Positions 44,839 to 54,482 of a DNA stretch of 64,000 nucleotides are shown here, one piece after another. The notes under the pieces were generated by a model that was not told the DNA's origin, did not search any database, and saw nothing but the letters and a program-made list of their open reading frames with translations. Location of the stretch: the NCBI GenBank assembly GCA_964599655.1, contig CAZRGV010000010.1:9915-73914 (forward strand), read 5' to 3'. This DNA comes from CAZRGV01 sp964599655 (lineage in GTDB: Bacteria > Planctomycetota > Planctomycetia > Isosphaerales > Isosphaeraceae). Within the stretch, counting starts at the first letter, position 1; each line of letters begins with the position of its first letter. The position numbers were made by a program, and so were the translations under genes.

Positions 44839-44879
44839 GATGTCTCACCTTTCGCCGGGCGGGTCAGCGTCCGTGACGC

Positions 44880-46328
44880 TCACGCGGAGACGATCTCCCG
44901 GATGACCTGCCCCTCGACGAAGGTCAGGCGCTCGTCGCGTCCCAGGTGGGGATAGGTCAGCCGTCGTTGGTCCAAGCCGAGCTGGTGCAGGATCGTCGCG
45001 TGGATGTCGCGGAAATGGTGGGGTTGCTCGACCGCGCGGAGGCCGATCGCGTCGGTGGCACCGACGACCTGGCCTCCCCGGATACCGCCACCGGCCATCC
45101 ACATCGAGAAGCCGAGGTTGTGGTGATCGCGACCGCGACCGGATTGCGCCTCTGGGGAGCGGCCGAACTCGCCGCCCCACAGGACCAGGGTGCGGTCAAG
45201 CATTCCCCGACGTTTCAGGTCCTTGAGCAAGCCGGCGACGGGCTTGTCGGTCTCGGCGGCCTTGCGGAGGTGGTTCTCCTCGATGTCGCTGTGGGCGTCC
45301 CACTGCATGTCGCCTGGGCCGCCGCCCGAGACGACGCAGACGAACCGCACGCCCTGCTCGACGAGCTTCCTCGCCAGAAGGCAGCGCCGGCCGTAGTCGT
45401 GGGTCGGCTCGACCCCCACGCCGTACAGGTCGAGCGTCTCTTGAGGCTCCCGGGAGAGGTCGAGGACGTCGGGGGCCTCGAGCTGCATCTTGAAGGCCAG
45501 GTCGTAGGCGTTGATCCGGGCGGAGAACTCCTCGTCGCCGGGCTCGAGTGTGGCGTTGTTCAAGGTATGAATCAGATCCAGCGTTTTCCGACGGCGGTCG
45601 AGCGTGATCCCCGGCGGCAGGTCGAGGTTCAGCACGGGGCGCTCGCCGGGACGGAACATGGTGGGCTGATAGACGGCCGGCAGGAAGCCGTGGGCATACA
45701 TCGGCTGGCCCGCTTCGAGGGCGCCCTTCGGGTCGGGCATCACCACATAGGCCGGCAACGAGTCGCTCTCTGAGCCGAGGCCGTAAAGAATCCAGGAACC
45801 CATACTCGGGAAGCCTGGCACGATCCGGCCGGTAAAGAGCTCGTACTGGGCGGCCGAGTGGACCACCATGTCGCCATGGCAGGAGCGGATCACGGCGATG
45901 TCGTCGATGCAGGAGGCGGTTTCCGGAAAGAGGTCGGAGACCTCGATGCCGCTCTCTCCATACTTCTTGAAGGTGCGGCGGACCCCGAGGAGCTTGGCAT
46001 CACCCTGAATTTGTTGATACTTGGCTTCGCCAAACTCCTTGGGGCGCGGCTGGCCTTCGAGCTTGTTCAGGAGGGGCTTCGGGTCGAACGTTTCCAGGTG
46101 GCTGGGCCCACCCGCCATGAAGAGAAAAATCACCGAGTCGGCATGGGCCGGCAGGTGCGGCGGCTTGGGGGCCAGCGGATCATTGACACCCGCGCGGGCC
46201 TGCTCTCGTTCGAGGATCGAGGCGAGTGCCAGACCGCCGAAACCGGCAAAGGCGTCGCGGATGAACTCGCGACGCGTGCGAGTGGGCTGGCTGTGGAGAC
46301 GTGGGCGTCCCTGGATCTTATTGAACAT
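44880..46328 (-). CDS. DUF1501 domain-containing exported protein
   Basis: A 482-residue protein of the planctomycete-expanded DUF1501 family (sulfatase/alkaline-phosphatase-like fold). It has a Tat-type leader (TRTRREFIRDAFAGFGGLALA), then SVIFLFMAGGPSHLETFDPKP, the family hallmark, VVSGGGPGDMQWDAHSDIEEN, and LWGGEFGRSPEAQSGRGRDHHN, where Asp/His residues would bind metal. The ATG at 46328 is 8 bases above the stop of the upstream DUF1553 gene, giving an 11-base overlap and probable coupling. Paired DUF1553/DUF1501 proteins are common in planctomycetes; their biochemical role is not settled. Confidence 0.9.
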   Translation of the reverse strand: MFNKIQGRPRLHSQPTRTRREFIRDAFAGFGGLALASILEREQARAGVNDPLAPKPPHLPAHADSVIFLFMAGGPSHLETFDPKPLLNKLEGQPRPKEFGEAKYQQIQGDAKLLGVRRTFKKYGESGIEVSDLFPETASCIDDIAVIRSCHGDMVVHSAAQYELFTGRIVPGFPSMGSWILYGLGSESDSLPAYVVMPDPKGALEAGQPMYAHGFLPAVYQPTMFRPGERPVLNLDLPPGITLDRRRKTLDLIHTLNNATLEPGDEEFSARINAYDLAFKMQLEAPDVLDLSREPQETLDLYGVGVEPTHDYGRRCLLARKLVEQGVRFVCVVSGGGPGDMQWDAHSDIEENHLRKAAETDKPVAGLLKDLKRRGMLDRTLVLWGGEFGRSPEAQSGRGRDHHNLGFSMWMAGGGIRGGQVVGATDAIGLRAVEQPHHFRDIHATILHQLGLDQRRLTYPHLGRDERLTFVEGQVIREIVSA

Positions 46329-48648
46329 AGAGAAACCCGTTGAGGTTGAAGACCGCCAGGGCGAACTCCTCCAGCGGCTGGTCGCCGAGGAACGCGAGCG
46401 AGGCGGCCCGCTCAGCCTCGTTGGGGGCCCGGCCCAGGGCGAGCCAGAAGGCACGGTCCACGACCCGTGACAGGTCGCCGCCCGACTCGTTGCGGAGACG
46501 GTTGGCGAACGCACGGGCCAGGTCGTTCGAGAGGGCCCCATTCAGTAAGGCGAGGGCCTGAGGAGCGTGGGTACTCGACTCGCGGCGGGGGCAACTCGTC
46601 TGCAAGGCCGGGGCGTCGAAGACCTCCAGGAAGGGGAGCCGGAGGTTTCGCTTGGCGAACAGGTACACGGTTCGCCGGTCATGCTCGCTCGTCTGGGGCG
46701 TCACTTGCCACTGTGAGGGTTTGTAAAGCAAGTCCACAAGCCCGGGATCCACGGGCACGATGACGCTCGGCCCGCCGGCCTTGAGGTTCAATCGCCACGA
46801 GATGGCCAGCATGGCGTCTCGAATCTCCTCGGCCGAGAGGCGACGGCGTGGGAACTGCCAGAGCAGGCGGTCCTCCGGGTCGCTTTGGCGGGCCTCAGCC
46901 GCGATCGAGGAACGGCCGGACTGGCGATAGGTCGCACTCAGGACGATCGTTCGGTGCAACGGCTTGAGCCGCCAGCCGTCGCGAAGGAACTCGGAGGTCA
47001 ACCAGTCGAGCAGCTCGGGGTGGCTGGGCCGGTCCCCCTTCGTGCCGAAGTCGTTGACGGTCCGCACCAACCCATTTCCGAAGTGTGAGGCCCAGACCCG
47101 GTTGACCAGAACGCGGGCGGTCAACGGGTGCTCGGGCGAAGCCAGCCAGCGGGCTAGCTGGGTCCTGGGATCGGGGACGTCGACCGGCAGTTCGGACAGC
47201 GAGTCAGGAACGAGGACGCTGGGAGGTCGCGGGCCGACTTTTTCCCCTTTGTTCTCCCAGATCCCGCGACGGAGAACGTGAATCTCGGTTCGTTGCGACG
47301 GGTCGTTCGCGGTTGCGGGGATGGTCGGCGGAGGCGGAGGCATGGCATCGCCGAGGGCCTCGATCCGCTCGCTCAGACGCTTCTTCTCGGCGTCTCCCGC
47401 CGAGCGCATTCGGCGCTTCAGCCCTGCGATCTCCTCCTTGAGGGCCTGCACGCGGGTCTCCCAGCTCTTCACTTCGGAATCCGGGGCGAGGCGGACGTCG
47501 TGCTCCTGGGTCGCGGCCAGGTACGCCTGGAGGTGGTAGTAATCCTGCTGGCTGATCGGCTCGAGCTTGTGGTTGTGGCAGCGGGCGCAACCGATCGTCA
47601 GGCCGAGGAAGGCCGAGCCGATGATGTCGGTCCGCTCGGTCAAGACCTCATTGCGACTGAGTGCGATCTCAGGGTTGCCGGCATTGCGTCGGACAGGGCC
47701 GAGCCGATGGAAGATCGACGCCGAGAGGCACTCCGGGTCCTCCGGCCCGATCTCGTCGCCGGCGATCTGCTCGGTGAGGAACTGGTTGAAGGGCTTGTCA
47801 CGGTTCAGGCTGTCGATGACATAGTCGCGGTAGCGCCAGGAATCGGGCACGGTCCGATCATACTCGTAACCTTCCGTCTCGGCGTAACGGACGACGTCGA
47901 GCCAGTGCTGCGCCCATCGCTCGCCATAGCGTGGGCTATCGAGAAGTCGATCGACGAGCCTCGCGTCGGCGTCGGGCGAGGAGTCTTGCTCAAAGGCGTT
48001 GATTTCTTCGGGCGTCGGCGGCAGGCCGGTCAGGTCGAACGTGACGCGGCGAATCCACTCGGCACGGCTCGCCGGAGGCGCGAGGGTCCATCCCTTCGGT
48101 TCCAGTTTCGCCAGGACGAACGCGTCGATCGGGTTGGTGACGCGGGACGTGTCCTCGACCTTGGGCGGCGACGGATGCGTCAACGGCTGGAAGGCCCAGT
48201 GCCGCCTCGCCTCGTCGAGGCCCGTGGAGTCCGACGCCTGAGCTTTGGTTTCCGGCGCGGGGGCTCCCTGTTTGATCCAGGTTTCGAAGTCCGTGATGGT
48301 CGCGTCGGGGAGCCTTGGCGCTTTCGGGGGCATCGCGAGCCCGTCCTCGTGGCGGATCGCCAGCAGGATCAAACTCTCGCCCGCTTCGCCCGGCACGAGC
48401 GCCGGACCAGAGTCGCCGCCCTGCAGCATCGCGCTGCGGGAGTCGAGCCTCAGGCCCCCTCGCAACCGTTTCGCGCCGGAGGAGTGGCACGAATAGCACT
48501 TCGAGACCAGGACGGGCTCGATCTTCTCCCGAAAGAAGCTCCACCCCTCCGGATCGGATGGATCGCCTCCCCGGACGAGCCCCACGCCCGGGCCAAGCCC
48601 GAGGATCGCGATCCCCATCAAGAGCGCGGCGCGGCGCGTCGTGGGCAT
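46318..48648 (-). CDS. PSCyt1/DUF1549/DUF1553 domain protein
   Basis: A 776-residue exported protein. After a signal peptide (RRAALLMGIAILGLGPGVGLV) comes a cytochrome-like heme module with CYSCH near residue 54 and GLRLDSRSAMLQGG. Next is DUF1549 (WIRRVTFDLTGLPPTPEEIN, RYGERWAQHWLDVVRYAET) and, after a coiled-coil-like linker (VQALKEEIAGLKRRM), DUF1553 (LARWLASPEHPLTARVLVNR). The ATG at 48648 is chosen because it begins the signal peptide and has GGAG 12 bases before it; the open frame above it is not protein-like. It is first in an operon with the DUF1501 gene, and possibly the oxidoreductase at 43819. Probably a periplasmic redox-linked protein; function inferred from family only. Confidence 0.9.
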   Translation of the reverse strand: MPTTRRAALLMGIAILGLGPGVGLVRGGDPSDPEGWSFFREKIEPVLVSKCYSCHSSGAKRLRGGLRLDSRSAMLQGGDSGPALVPGEAGESLILLAIRHEDGLAMPPKAPRLPDATITDFETWIKQGAPAPETKAQASDSTGLDEARRHWAFQPLTHPSPPKVEDTSRVTNPIDAFVLAKLEPKGWTLAPPASRAEWIRRVTFDLTGLPPTPEEINAFEQDSSPDADARLVDRLLDSPRYGERWAQHWLDVVRYAETEGYEYDRTVPDSWRYRDYVIDSLNRDKPFNQFLTEQIAGDEIGPEDPECLSASIFHRLGPVRRNAGNPEIALSRNEVLTERTDIIGSAFLGLTIGCARCHNHKLEPISQQDYYHLQAYLAATQEHDVRLAPDSEVKSWETRVQALKEEIAGLKRRMRSAGDAEKKRLSERIEALGDAMPPPPPTIPATANDPSQRTEIHVLRRGIWENKGEKVGPRPPSVLVPDSLSELPVDVPDPRTQLARWLASPEHPLTARVLVNRVWASHFGNGLVRTVNDFGTKGDRPSHPELLDWLTSEFLRDGWRLKPLHRTIVLSATYRQSGRSSIAAEARQSDPEDRLLWQFPRRRLSAEEIRDAMLAISWRLNLKAGGPSVIVPVDPGLVDLLYKPSQWQVTPQTSEHDRRTVYLFAKRNLRLPFLEVFDAPALQTSCPRRESSTHAPQALALLNGALSNDLARAFANRLRNESGGDLSRVVDRAFWLALGRAPNEAERAASLAFLGDQPLEEFALAVFNLNGFLYVQ

Positions 48649-49405
48649 GATTGACGTCTCCAAGGGCACTCGGAGGCAAGCCACGGTCCGACCGTTTGCG
48701 TAACCAATATTGAACACCCCGCGGATCAACGACGCCAGCCCGAACCCCGTCATTCGCTCGCCATCGATCGACTCAATGCCTTCGCGACGTGTGGACCGCG
48801 AGACCGATTCTGTTTCGGCCTTGACGCGGCCGGAAACGCCAATATGCCCGAAGCCCCTATGTATCAGGGGTTTAAGCATGCTGGGGTCTGTGGAAAATTC
48901 TCGTTCTCATCTCGCGTCGCGTGGTTCAAGCCTGGCCTGGATGTCGATTCGAGGCGAGACCTTCGGCCGATTCGATCGGTTGTCGGACGGCGAAGGATCG
49001 GAGGGCCGAGGCGTATTGGCGGGGCCGGATCTCCGCGAGAGGATGCAAAACCAGATCAGACAACCCGTCCTGGTCGAGGGCCACAAGGGCGCGATCCCAG
49101 ACCAGGGCATCGTCCCCATCGAACCGACCGAATGGAGACAAACCCGCGACTCTCCCGAACCGCGGATTTCGCAACGTCATGGCCACGCTCCGATCCTCCG
49201 GATTGAACGTGGGCCTGGCGACGTTCACCGGTGGAGAGAATCCCGTTCATGATGCCGTCGGCGGGGTGACGGTGACGCAACACGCGACGACTTGGGACAG
49301 ACTGCCGGTCCAGCTCCGGCGAGTGGCTCAACGGACGCTCCCGCGGCTGCTCCGCCTGGACAACGGAGACGAGTCGTCGTCCAGGCGCCCCCGCCAGTCG
49401 CGGCG

Positions 49406-49528
49406 TCAGCTGTCGTCCTCGATCTCCTCCGTCTGCTGGACGATCACGGAAAGGTCTTGGAGACTGCCTTCCACAAAACCCGGTCCCTCGATGGCGCCGT
49501 AACAGTTGGACTCACTCACGTATCTCAT
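49406..49528 (-). CDS. Candidate 40-residue small protein
   Basis: An ATG-to-TGA frame with codon third positions mostly G or C and a plausible composition: a polar N-terminus with one cysteine (MRYVSESNCYGAIEGPGF) and an acidic C-terminus (TEEIEDDS). There is no clear ribosome site and no recognised family. It could be a short unknown protein, a peptide precursor or a chance frame; the opposite strand is also open here. Confidence 0.3.
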   Translation of the reverse strand: MRYVSESNCYGAIEGPGFVEGSLQDLSVIVQQTEEIEDDS

Positions 49529-49877
49529 TCTGAACCGTGAACGTGTACCGGAAACGAAACCCGGATCGAGGGCATGCCCACTCACTCGGCGAACGATACG
49601 AGTCGCCGTTCATTCGGTTGAAATGAGCGTTCCTGTCCGAGCGGAATCCAGCGGCTTTGGGGCCTGAGCGGCTGGGATGGGTTTCTCTGAGTTTTGGTCG
49701 ATCACGCACGCGACGCGGACCTATGGGATAATCCTGCGCGCCGGGCCGAACGGTAACGGCGGTCGCGCCGAATTCCGCGACGGCTTGATCGGTCGCCGAT
49801 CCTCCGATCAAGGCGACGGCGCTTCCGAACGTCTCTCGTGACACTTCTGCAAGATTTCCAACACCATGCTGTAACAC

Positions 49878-49904
49878 GATGTATGTTAAAAACATGTTGA
49901 CATA
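49878..49904. repeat. AT-rich inverted repeat with TTGACA box
   Basis: TGTATGT (49878-49884) and ACATACA (49898-49904) form a 7-bp inverted repeat around AACATGTT, itself a palindrome. TTGACA at 49895-49900 overlaps the right arm, with a weak TTACGC 17 bp downstream. Located about 155 bp upstream of the sigma factor start, it could be an operator/promoter of that operon; this is inference. Confidence 0.4.
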
Positions 49905-50054
49905 CAACAGAAAAGTCCGTTACGCCATTCGTAAAATGGACACCGCGACCGTCTCATCAGAAATCCACAGTCGGAAGAGGCCTGAGAAGTGCGGTGAATC
50001 GGATATTGTGGAATCGCGGAGGCACGGTGGCGTGGGCCCGGTTTTCTTGCGAGA

Positions 50055-50723
50055 ATGTTGGTGACGGTTTCCCCCCTAGACAGGATGCCTGATGTGACGG
50101 GACCGATGATGCTCCCAGAGCCACCGGCCGATTCCGGCAGCGAGGCTCTGCTTGGTGACGCCGCTCGTGGCGACGTGGTCGCCCTGGACAGACTGCTGGA
50201 CCGGCATCGGGAGCGATTGCGCCGGATGGTGGCCTTTCGGCTCGACGCGAGCCTGGCCACCCACGTCGATGCCTCCGACATCGTACAGGAGGCCCTGGCC
50301 GACGCGGCGCGGAAGCTGCCCGACTACTCTCGCAAGCGCCCCTTGCCGTTCTATCCGTGGCTTCACCGTCTGGCCACCGAGCGGCTGTTGCAGGCACGTC
50401 GACGGTATCGTCGGGAAGGGAAAAATGTGGCCTGGGTCGACAGCTCGGCGAATTTTCTCGTCGATCGGTTCGTCGCCCGGGACGCGACGCCGGCACACGC
50501 CTTGATCCGCGCCGAGCAGCGAACGCGGGTTCGCGACGCCCTGGAACACCTGGATCCGGCCGATCGTGAGATGCTCGTCCTGCGCTATCTGGAGGATCTG
50601 ACGTTCCCCGAGATCGCGGCCATCCTGGGCATCGCCGAGGGCGCGGCGAAGATGCGTCACCTTCGTGCCCTGCGGCGGATTCGGGCGCTCGTTGAGAAGG
50701 ATGCGGCGGAGTCGGGCTCATGA
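50055..50723 (+). CDS. ECF-type RNA polymerase sigma factor
   Basis: A protein of up to 222 residues. Region 2 includes LATHVDASDIVQEALADAARKLPDY and FYPWLHRLATERL; region 4 includes LEHLDPADREMLVLRYLEDLTFPEIAAILG followed by GAAKMRHLRALRRIR, the helix-turn-helix that reads the -35 element. Key blocks are given; the order is that of ECF sigma factors. The start is uncertain: ATGs at 50055, 50085 and 50106 are in frame and none has a clear ribosome site. Its stop overlaps the start of a Ser/Thr kinase gene (ATGA). Sigma/kinase pairs of this kind are typical of planctomycetes and suggest that the kinase controls the sigma factor in place of an anti-sigma factor. Confidence 0.85.
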   Translation: MLVTVSPLDRMPDVTGPMMLPEPPADSGSEALLGDAARGDVVALDRLLDRHRERLRRMVAFRLDASLATHVDASDIVQEALADAARKLPDYSRKRPLPFYPWLHRLATERLLQARRRYRREGKNVAWVDSSANFLVDRFVARDATPAHALIRAEQRTRVRDALEHLDPADREMLVLRYLEDLTFPEIAAILGIAEGAAKMRHLRALRRIRALVEKDAAESGS

Positions 50724-53700
50724 ACGATCCGATCGGCCCGAACCCACCCGATCCCACCGAGGCCGACGAGGCCAGGCTCGCCGAGAAGGTGGCCGAGCTG
50801 GCCGAACGCCTCCGCCGCGGCGAGTCGATCGACCAGACCGACGACAATAGCTTCCATGCCGATGAACTCCGCGGCCTCCTTCCCACGATGCGGATGTTGG
50901 GCGAGCTCTCCAGCCCGATGGCGCGGGAGACCGGCCTCGGCTCCCTGGGCGATTTCCGGATCCTCCGCGAGGCGGGGCGAGGCGGAATGGGGATCGTTTA
51001 TGAGGCCGTGCAGGTCTCGCTGGATCGGCGAGTGGCCCTGAAGGTGCTCCTGGAGGCCGCCGCGCTCGACCCCAGACACGTCCAGCGGTTCCACGTCGAG
51101 GCCAGGGCCGCCGCGAGCTTGCACCATCCCCACATCGTGCCGGTCTTCGCCATCGGATCGGAAAGCGGCATCCTGTTCTACGCGATGCAGTTCATCGAGG
51201 GCCGGAACCTCGCGCGAGTGATCGAAGGCCAAGCCAAAGGGTCGGACTCGGCCTTGGGACTGACTCGAGATCGCATTCGCGGCGTTGCCGAGCTCGGCCG
51301 ACAGGCGGCGGAAGCCCTTGCGTATGCCCACGACCGCGATGTCCTCCACCGCGACATCAAGCCGTCGAATTTGTTGCTGGACGCGGCCGGTCACCTCTGG
51401 ATCACCGACTTCGGCCTGGCCCGGATCCAGGGCGACCTTGAGCTGACTCGCACGGGCGACCATCTCGGCACGCCGCGGTATATGAGTCCGGAGCAGGCGC
51501 TGGGACGTGCCACGTCCCTCGATGGAAGGACGGACATCTATTCCCTCGGGGCCACCCTCTACGAGCTGCTGACGCTTCGGCCCGCGTTCGACGGCGAGGA
51601 TCGGCTCAAACTCCTTCGGCAGATCGCGGACGACGAGCCGATCTCTCCCCGACGGATCGACCCGAGGATTCCCGTCGACTTGGAGACGATCGTCCTGAAG
51701 GCGATGGCCAAGGACCCGAACGATCGCTACAGGACGGCGGCGGAACTGTCCGAAGACCTCCAGCGGTTTCTGGACGATCGGCCGATTCGGGCGAAACGGC
51801 CGACGTTGCAAGAACGCGCGGCGAAGTGGGCTCGGCGGAACCGGCCGATCGTGTCGGCGGGGATCATCGCGGCCCTGGTGATCCTTGTGGCGCTGACCAG
51901 CCTGGGCATCTGGTCGATCGTCTGGCTCCAGCAGTATAACGTCGCGCTGCGCCGGGAGGTGGAGAGGGCCGACACCAACGCCCGGCTGGCTCGGCGACAC
52001 CTGCTCGCCTTCGAGCTGCGGCAAGCCAAGGAGTTCCTCGACACCGGGGAGATTGAGCGGGCCCAGAACGTTCTCGACGCGGTCGAGCCCGGTCCGGATG
52101 GCCGCGATCCCCGGGGGTTCGCCTGGCATTACTTGAACCGCCAGGCGCGGCGGGAGATCATCCAGCTTCGCACAGGTAACCCCAACCTCTACGGCTTCGC
52201 GCTCTCGCCCGACGGGCGGACCATCGCCACTCGCGATATCGAGAACCGGATTGAGCTCTGGAACGTGGCGACGCAGTCTCGGCAGGCCGACCTCACCGGA
52301 ACGGACCTTCACGCGATTGCTCCGTCCTTCTCTCCCGACGGACGGTGGCTTGCGGCCATCGAGACGGATGGAACCTCCTCGGATCTCGATCATCGACTGG
52401 GCGCCGTCGTCTGGGATGTCGCCAGCGGCCGACTTCTGGCTCGGGTGCCGACGCGGCAAAACGGACCACCCCTCCTCCTGGCGGGTTTCGTCCGCGAGCA
52501 CACGCTGGGTCTGCATCGGGGGGATGACTGGTTCACTCTCTGGGGCTTGGAGTCCGACTCGACGCGATCGGGACGGGTCGGATCCTACTTCACAGGAATC
52601 GCCGCGGGCTGGGAACCAGGGGGTGGCGTCATCATCCGTGAGGGAGACCGGCTACGGGTCGCGGATGTCGAGGCCGGTACCGCGGGGGTCGAGCTCGAGG
52701 GCGTGCATGGGAGCGATCAAGGTGTCTGGGGCTGGTCCGAGGATGGCCGGATGATCGCATCGGCCTTTGTGGATGGCCGCGTGATCCTCTGGGAGGCAGC
52801 CACGGGCGCCGAGCGGGAGCGGTACCGCGCCGACCCGGGTCGGCTCCAGCAAATCGTCTTCTCGCCAGATGGCCGCTACGTGGCCGCCCGGGATGATACA
52901 ACCGGGCAGATCCATCTCTGGGATCGATCGTCGCGACGGTCACGAACCTTGCAGGTCGACGAACCCGGCCGATCGCGCCGCGATATGTCGATCGCTTTCT
53001 CTCGCGACAGCCGGTGTCTGGCCGTGAATGCCTGGGGCATTCCGGGCGGGGCGACCCGGGTTGCACTCTGGGACGTCGCCACCGGCCAGCGCGTGAGGGT
53101 CTGCCCCGCCCGCCCCACGGAGGGCGGTTCGGGGCATCTGGCATTCACTCCCGACGGGCGCTTCCTGATCGTGAGCGGCTCGACCTCGGTCGTGCTCTGG
53201 CGACTGGCTCCGACACCACCCGTCGCCCAGGCGGGGCACCTGGACGAGGCCTGGGCCGTCACGTTCTCTCGCGAGGGCAATCTGCTCGCTTCGGGGAGCG
53301 ACGATGAGGGTGGCAACGAGCCGAACACGATCAAGCTCTGGGACCCGAGGAGCGGCCGGCTCGTGCGGGGTTGGCCTGGTGGATCGGGCACCGTGTCGTC
53401 ACTGGCGTTCGCGCCCGATGGCCAAACCCTGGCCTCGGCGCACCTGGATGAGTCGGGAAGCGTGCGGCTCTGGAACGTGGCCACCGGCACACTCCTGGCC
53501 ACACTGGAAGGGCACTCGAAGAGGACTCGGAGCGTTGCATTCCACCCCAGCGGCCGCTGGCTCGCGTCGTCCTCCGCGGACGGGACGGCCCGGATCTGGG
53601 ATGTTGCCGAAAGGCAGTGTATCCAAGTCCTAGAAGGCCACGATGGGTCCGTCCAAGAGGTGACGCTCTCCCCCGACGGCACGACCCTCGCCACGGCCGG

Positions 53701-54127
53701 GAGTGACGGAACCCTGCGCCTCTGGGACTTCGCCTCCGGTCGTCCCATCCGCGTGTTCAAGGGCAGGAAGTTCATGGCGACGGCGTTCTCCCCCGACGGC
53801 ACATTGTTAGCCGCAGCCGACGAGGCGGGCCAGGTCCGGCTCTGGGCCACCCAATCGGGCGAGCCTCGCGGAACCATGCGATGCAGCCAGGCGTCCCTCA
53901 ACGCCTTGGCCTTCACTGCCGACGGTGAGGCCCTGGCCGCCGCGGGAACGAGTGGACGCATCCAACTCTGGGACGTGATGACCGGCCAGGAGCTTCTGAC
54001 CCTGACGCGGGAAGGGCCGCAGGTCAACGGCCTGGCCTTCTCTCCCGACGGCTCGACGCTTGCCTCTTGCAGCCACGATGGGGCCGTCCAACTCTGGCAC
54101 GGTCACGCTCCGCCCGGTGCCGACTGA
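50720..54127 (+). CDS. Membrane Ser/Thr protein kinase with C-terminal WD40 repeats
   Basis: An 1135-residue protein. The kinase domain (about 75-340) has AGRGGMGIVYEA, the lysine in VALKVL, HRDIKPSNLLL, ITDFGLAR and GTPRYMSPEQALG. A membrane segment follows at about 375-400 (SAGIIAALVILVALTSLGIW). After a helical stretch (LARRHLLAFELRQAKEFLD) come about a dozen WD40 repeats to the C-terminus, with typical units such as GHSKRTRSVAFHPSGRWLAS and SADGTARIWD. The kinase faces the cytoplasm and the propeller the other side. Coupled by a 4-base overlap to the ECF sigma factor gene, it probably senses a signal through the WD40 region and acts on the sigma factor; this is inference from known ECF-kinase pairs. 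Confidence 0.92.
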   Translation: MNDPIGPNPPDPTEADEARLAEKVAELAERLRRGESIDQTDDNSFHADELRGLLPTMRMLGELSSPMARETGLGSLGDFRILREAGRGGMGIVYEAVQVSLDRRVALKVLLEAAALDPRHVQRFHVEARAAASLHHPHIVPVFAIGSESGILFYAMQFIEGRNLARVIEGQAKGSDSALGLTRDRIRGVAELGRQAAEALAYAHDRDVLHRDIKPSNLLLDAAGHLWITDFGLARIQGDLELTRTGDHLGTPRYMSPEQALGRATSLDGRTDIYSLGATLYELLTLRPAFDGEDRLKLLRQIADDEPISPRRIDPRIPVDLETIVLKAMAKDPNDRYRTAAELSEDLQRFLDDRPIRAKRPTLQERAAKWARRNRPIVSAGIIAALVILVALTSLGIWSIVWLQQYNVALRREVERADTNARLARRHLLAFELRQAKEFLDTGEIERAQNVLDAVEPGPDGRDPRGFAWHYLNRQARREIIQLRTGNPNLYGFALSPDGRTIATRDIENRIELWNVATQSRQADLTGTDLHAIAPSFSPDGRWLAAIETDGTSSDLDHRLGAVVWDVASGRLLARVPTRQNGPPLLLAGFVREHTLGLHRGDDWFTLWGLESDSTRSGRVGSYFTGIAAGWEPGGGVIIREGDRLRVADVEAGTAGVELEGVHGSDQGVWGWSEDGRMIASAFVDGRVILWEAATGAERERYRADPGRLQQIVFSPDGRYVAARDDTTGQIHLWDRSSRRSRTLQVDEPGRSRRDMSIAFSRDSRCLAVNAWGIPGGATRVALWDVATGQRVRVCPARPTEGGSGHLAFTPDGRFLIVSGSTSVVLWRLAPTPPVAQAGHLDEAWAVTFSREGNLLASGSDDEGGNEPNTIKLWDPRSGRLVRGWPGGSGTVSSLAFAPDGQTLASAHLDESGSVRLWNVATGTLLATLEGHSKRTRSVAFHPSGRWLASSSADGTARIWDVAERQCIQVLEGHDGSVQEVTLSPDGTTLATAGSDGTLRLWDFASGRPIRVFKGRKFMATAFSPDGTLLAAADEAGQVRLWATQSGEPRGTMRCSQASLNALAFTADGEALAAAGTSGRIQLWDVMTGQELLTLTREGPQVNGLAFSPDGSTLASCSHDGAVQLWHGHAPPGAD

Positions 54128-54338
54128 CGTTGGTTCAGAGCCAGCGTTGGATCTGGAGCCCAAGGCTCCCGCGTTCTCGCCTTGGCACAGTCGCGTCGCA
54201 TCAGCGACCCCGGTTTCCAGAGTCGCGACGAAACTCACCCTGGGCTTCGGTTCTTCCCTCCCGGGACGGTCCATGCCGCGTCGTGGCGGTTGTCGGCAGG
54301 CGGAGTCTGGAGAGGAATCGTGAAGAGTGGAAACGCAA

Positions 54339-54385
54339 ACGCCAGAATCACCAAGACTTGGGCGGTCACTGGCGGATTCTGGCGT
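54339..54385 (-). terminator. Hairpin downstream of tRNA-Ser
   Basis: ACGCCAGAATC (54339-54349) pairs perfectly with GATTCTGGCGT (54375-54385): 11 bp with a 25-base loop. It lies 8 bp beyond the 3' end of the minus-strand tRNA and is followed there by a moderately T-rich stretch. It may terminate or help process the tRNA transcript; it could also end the plus-strand kinase message. Confidence 0.45.
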
Positions 54386-54392
54386 GTCCGAA

Positions 54393-54482
54393 CGGAGAGG
54401 GGGGGATTCGAACCCCCGAGCCGGCTTTACACCGACTAACGGTTTAGCAAACCGCCGCTTTCGACCACTCAGCCACCTCTCC
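54393..54482 (-). tRNA. tRNA-Ser (anticodon GCU)
   Basis: A 90-base serine tRNA reading AGC/AGU. The acceptor stem GGAGAGG pairs with CCTCTCC, followed by discriminator G; the D arm is GCTGAGTGGTCGAAAGC, the anticodon loop TTGCTAA (anticodon at 54446-54448), a long variable arm follows as expected for serine, and the T arm is GGGGG-TTCGAAT-CCCCC. The 3' CCA is not encoded. It stands alone between the kinase gene and the phosphatase gene. Short frames across it on the plus strand (ending like GGFEPPSRLYTD) are the familiar false proteins from serine tRNA genes. Confidence 0.96.

Larger units (their letters stand above)
48649..50054. other. 1.4-kb gene-poor region
   Basis: No established gene is evident. 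Several open frames exist but have biased, unstructured translations. One minus-strand 40-codon frame (49406-49528) looks protein-like and is listed separately. A small hairpin (AAGCCCCT with AGGGGTTT, 48845-48867) and an AT-rich inverted repeat near 49890 are the only clear structures. It must hold promoters for the DUF1553 operon and for the sigma factor gene. Confidence 0.55.

Noticed and set aside
48926..49228. 100-codon minus-strand frame in the gene-poor region
   Set aside because: Some protein-like phrases, but no start context and no recognisable domain; could be a decayed remnant, not supportable.
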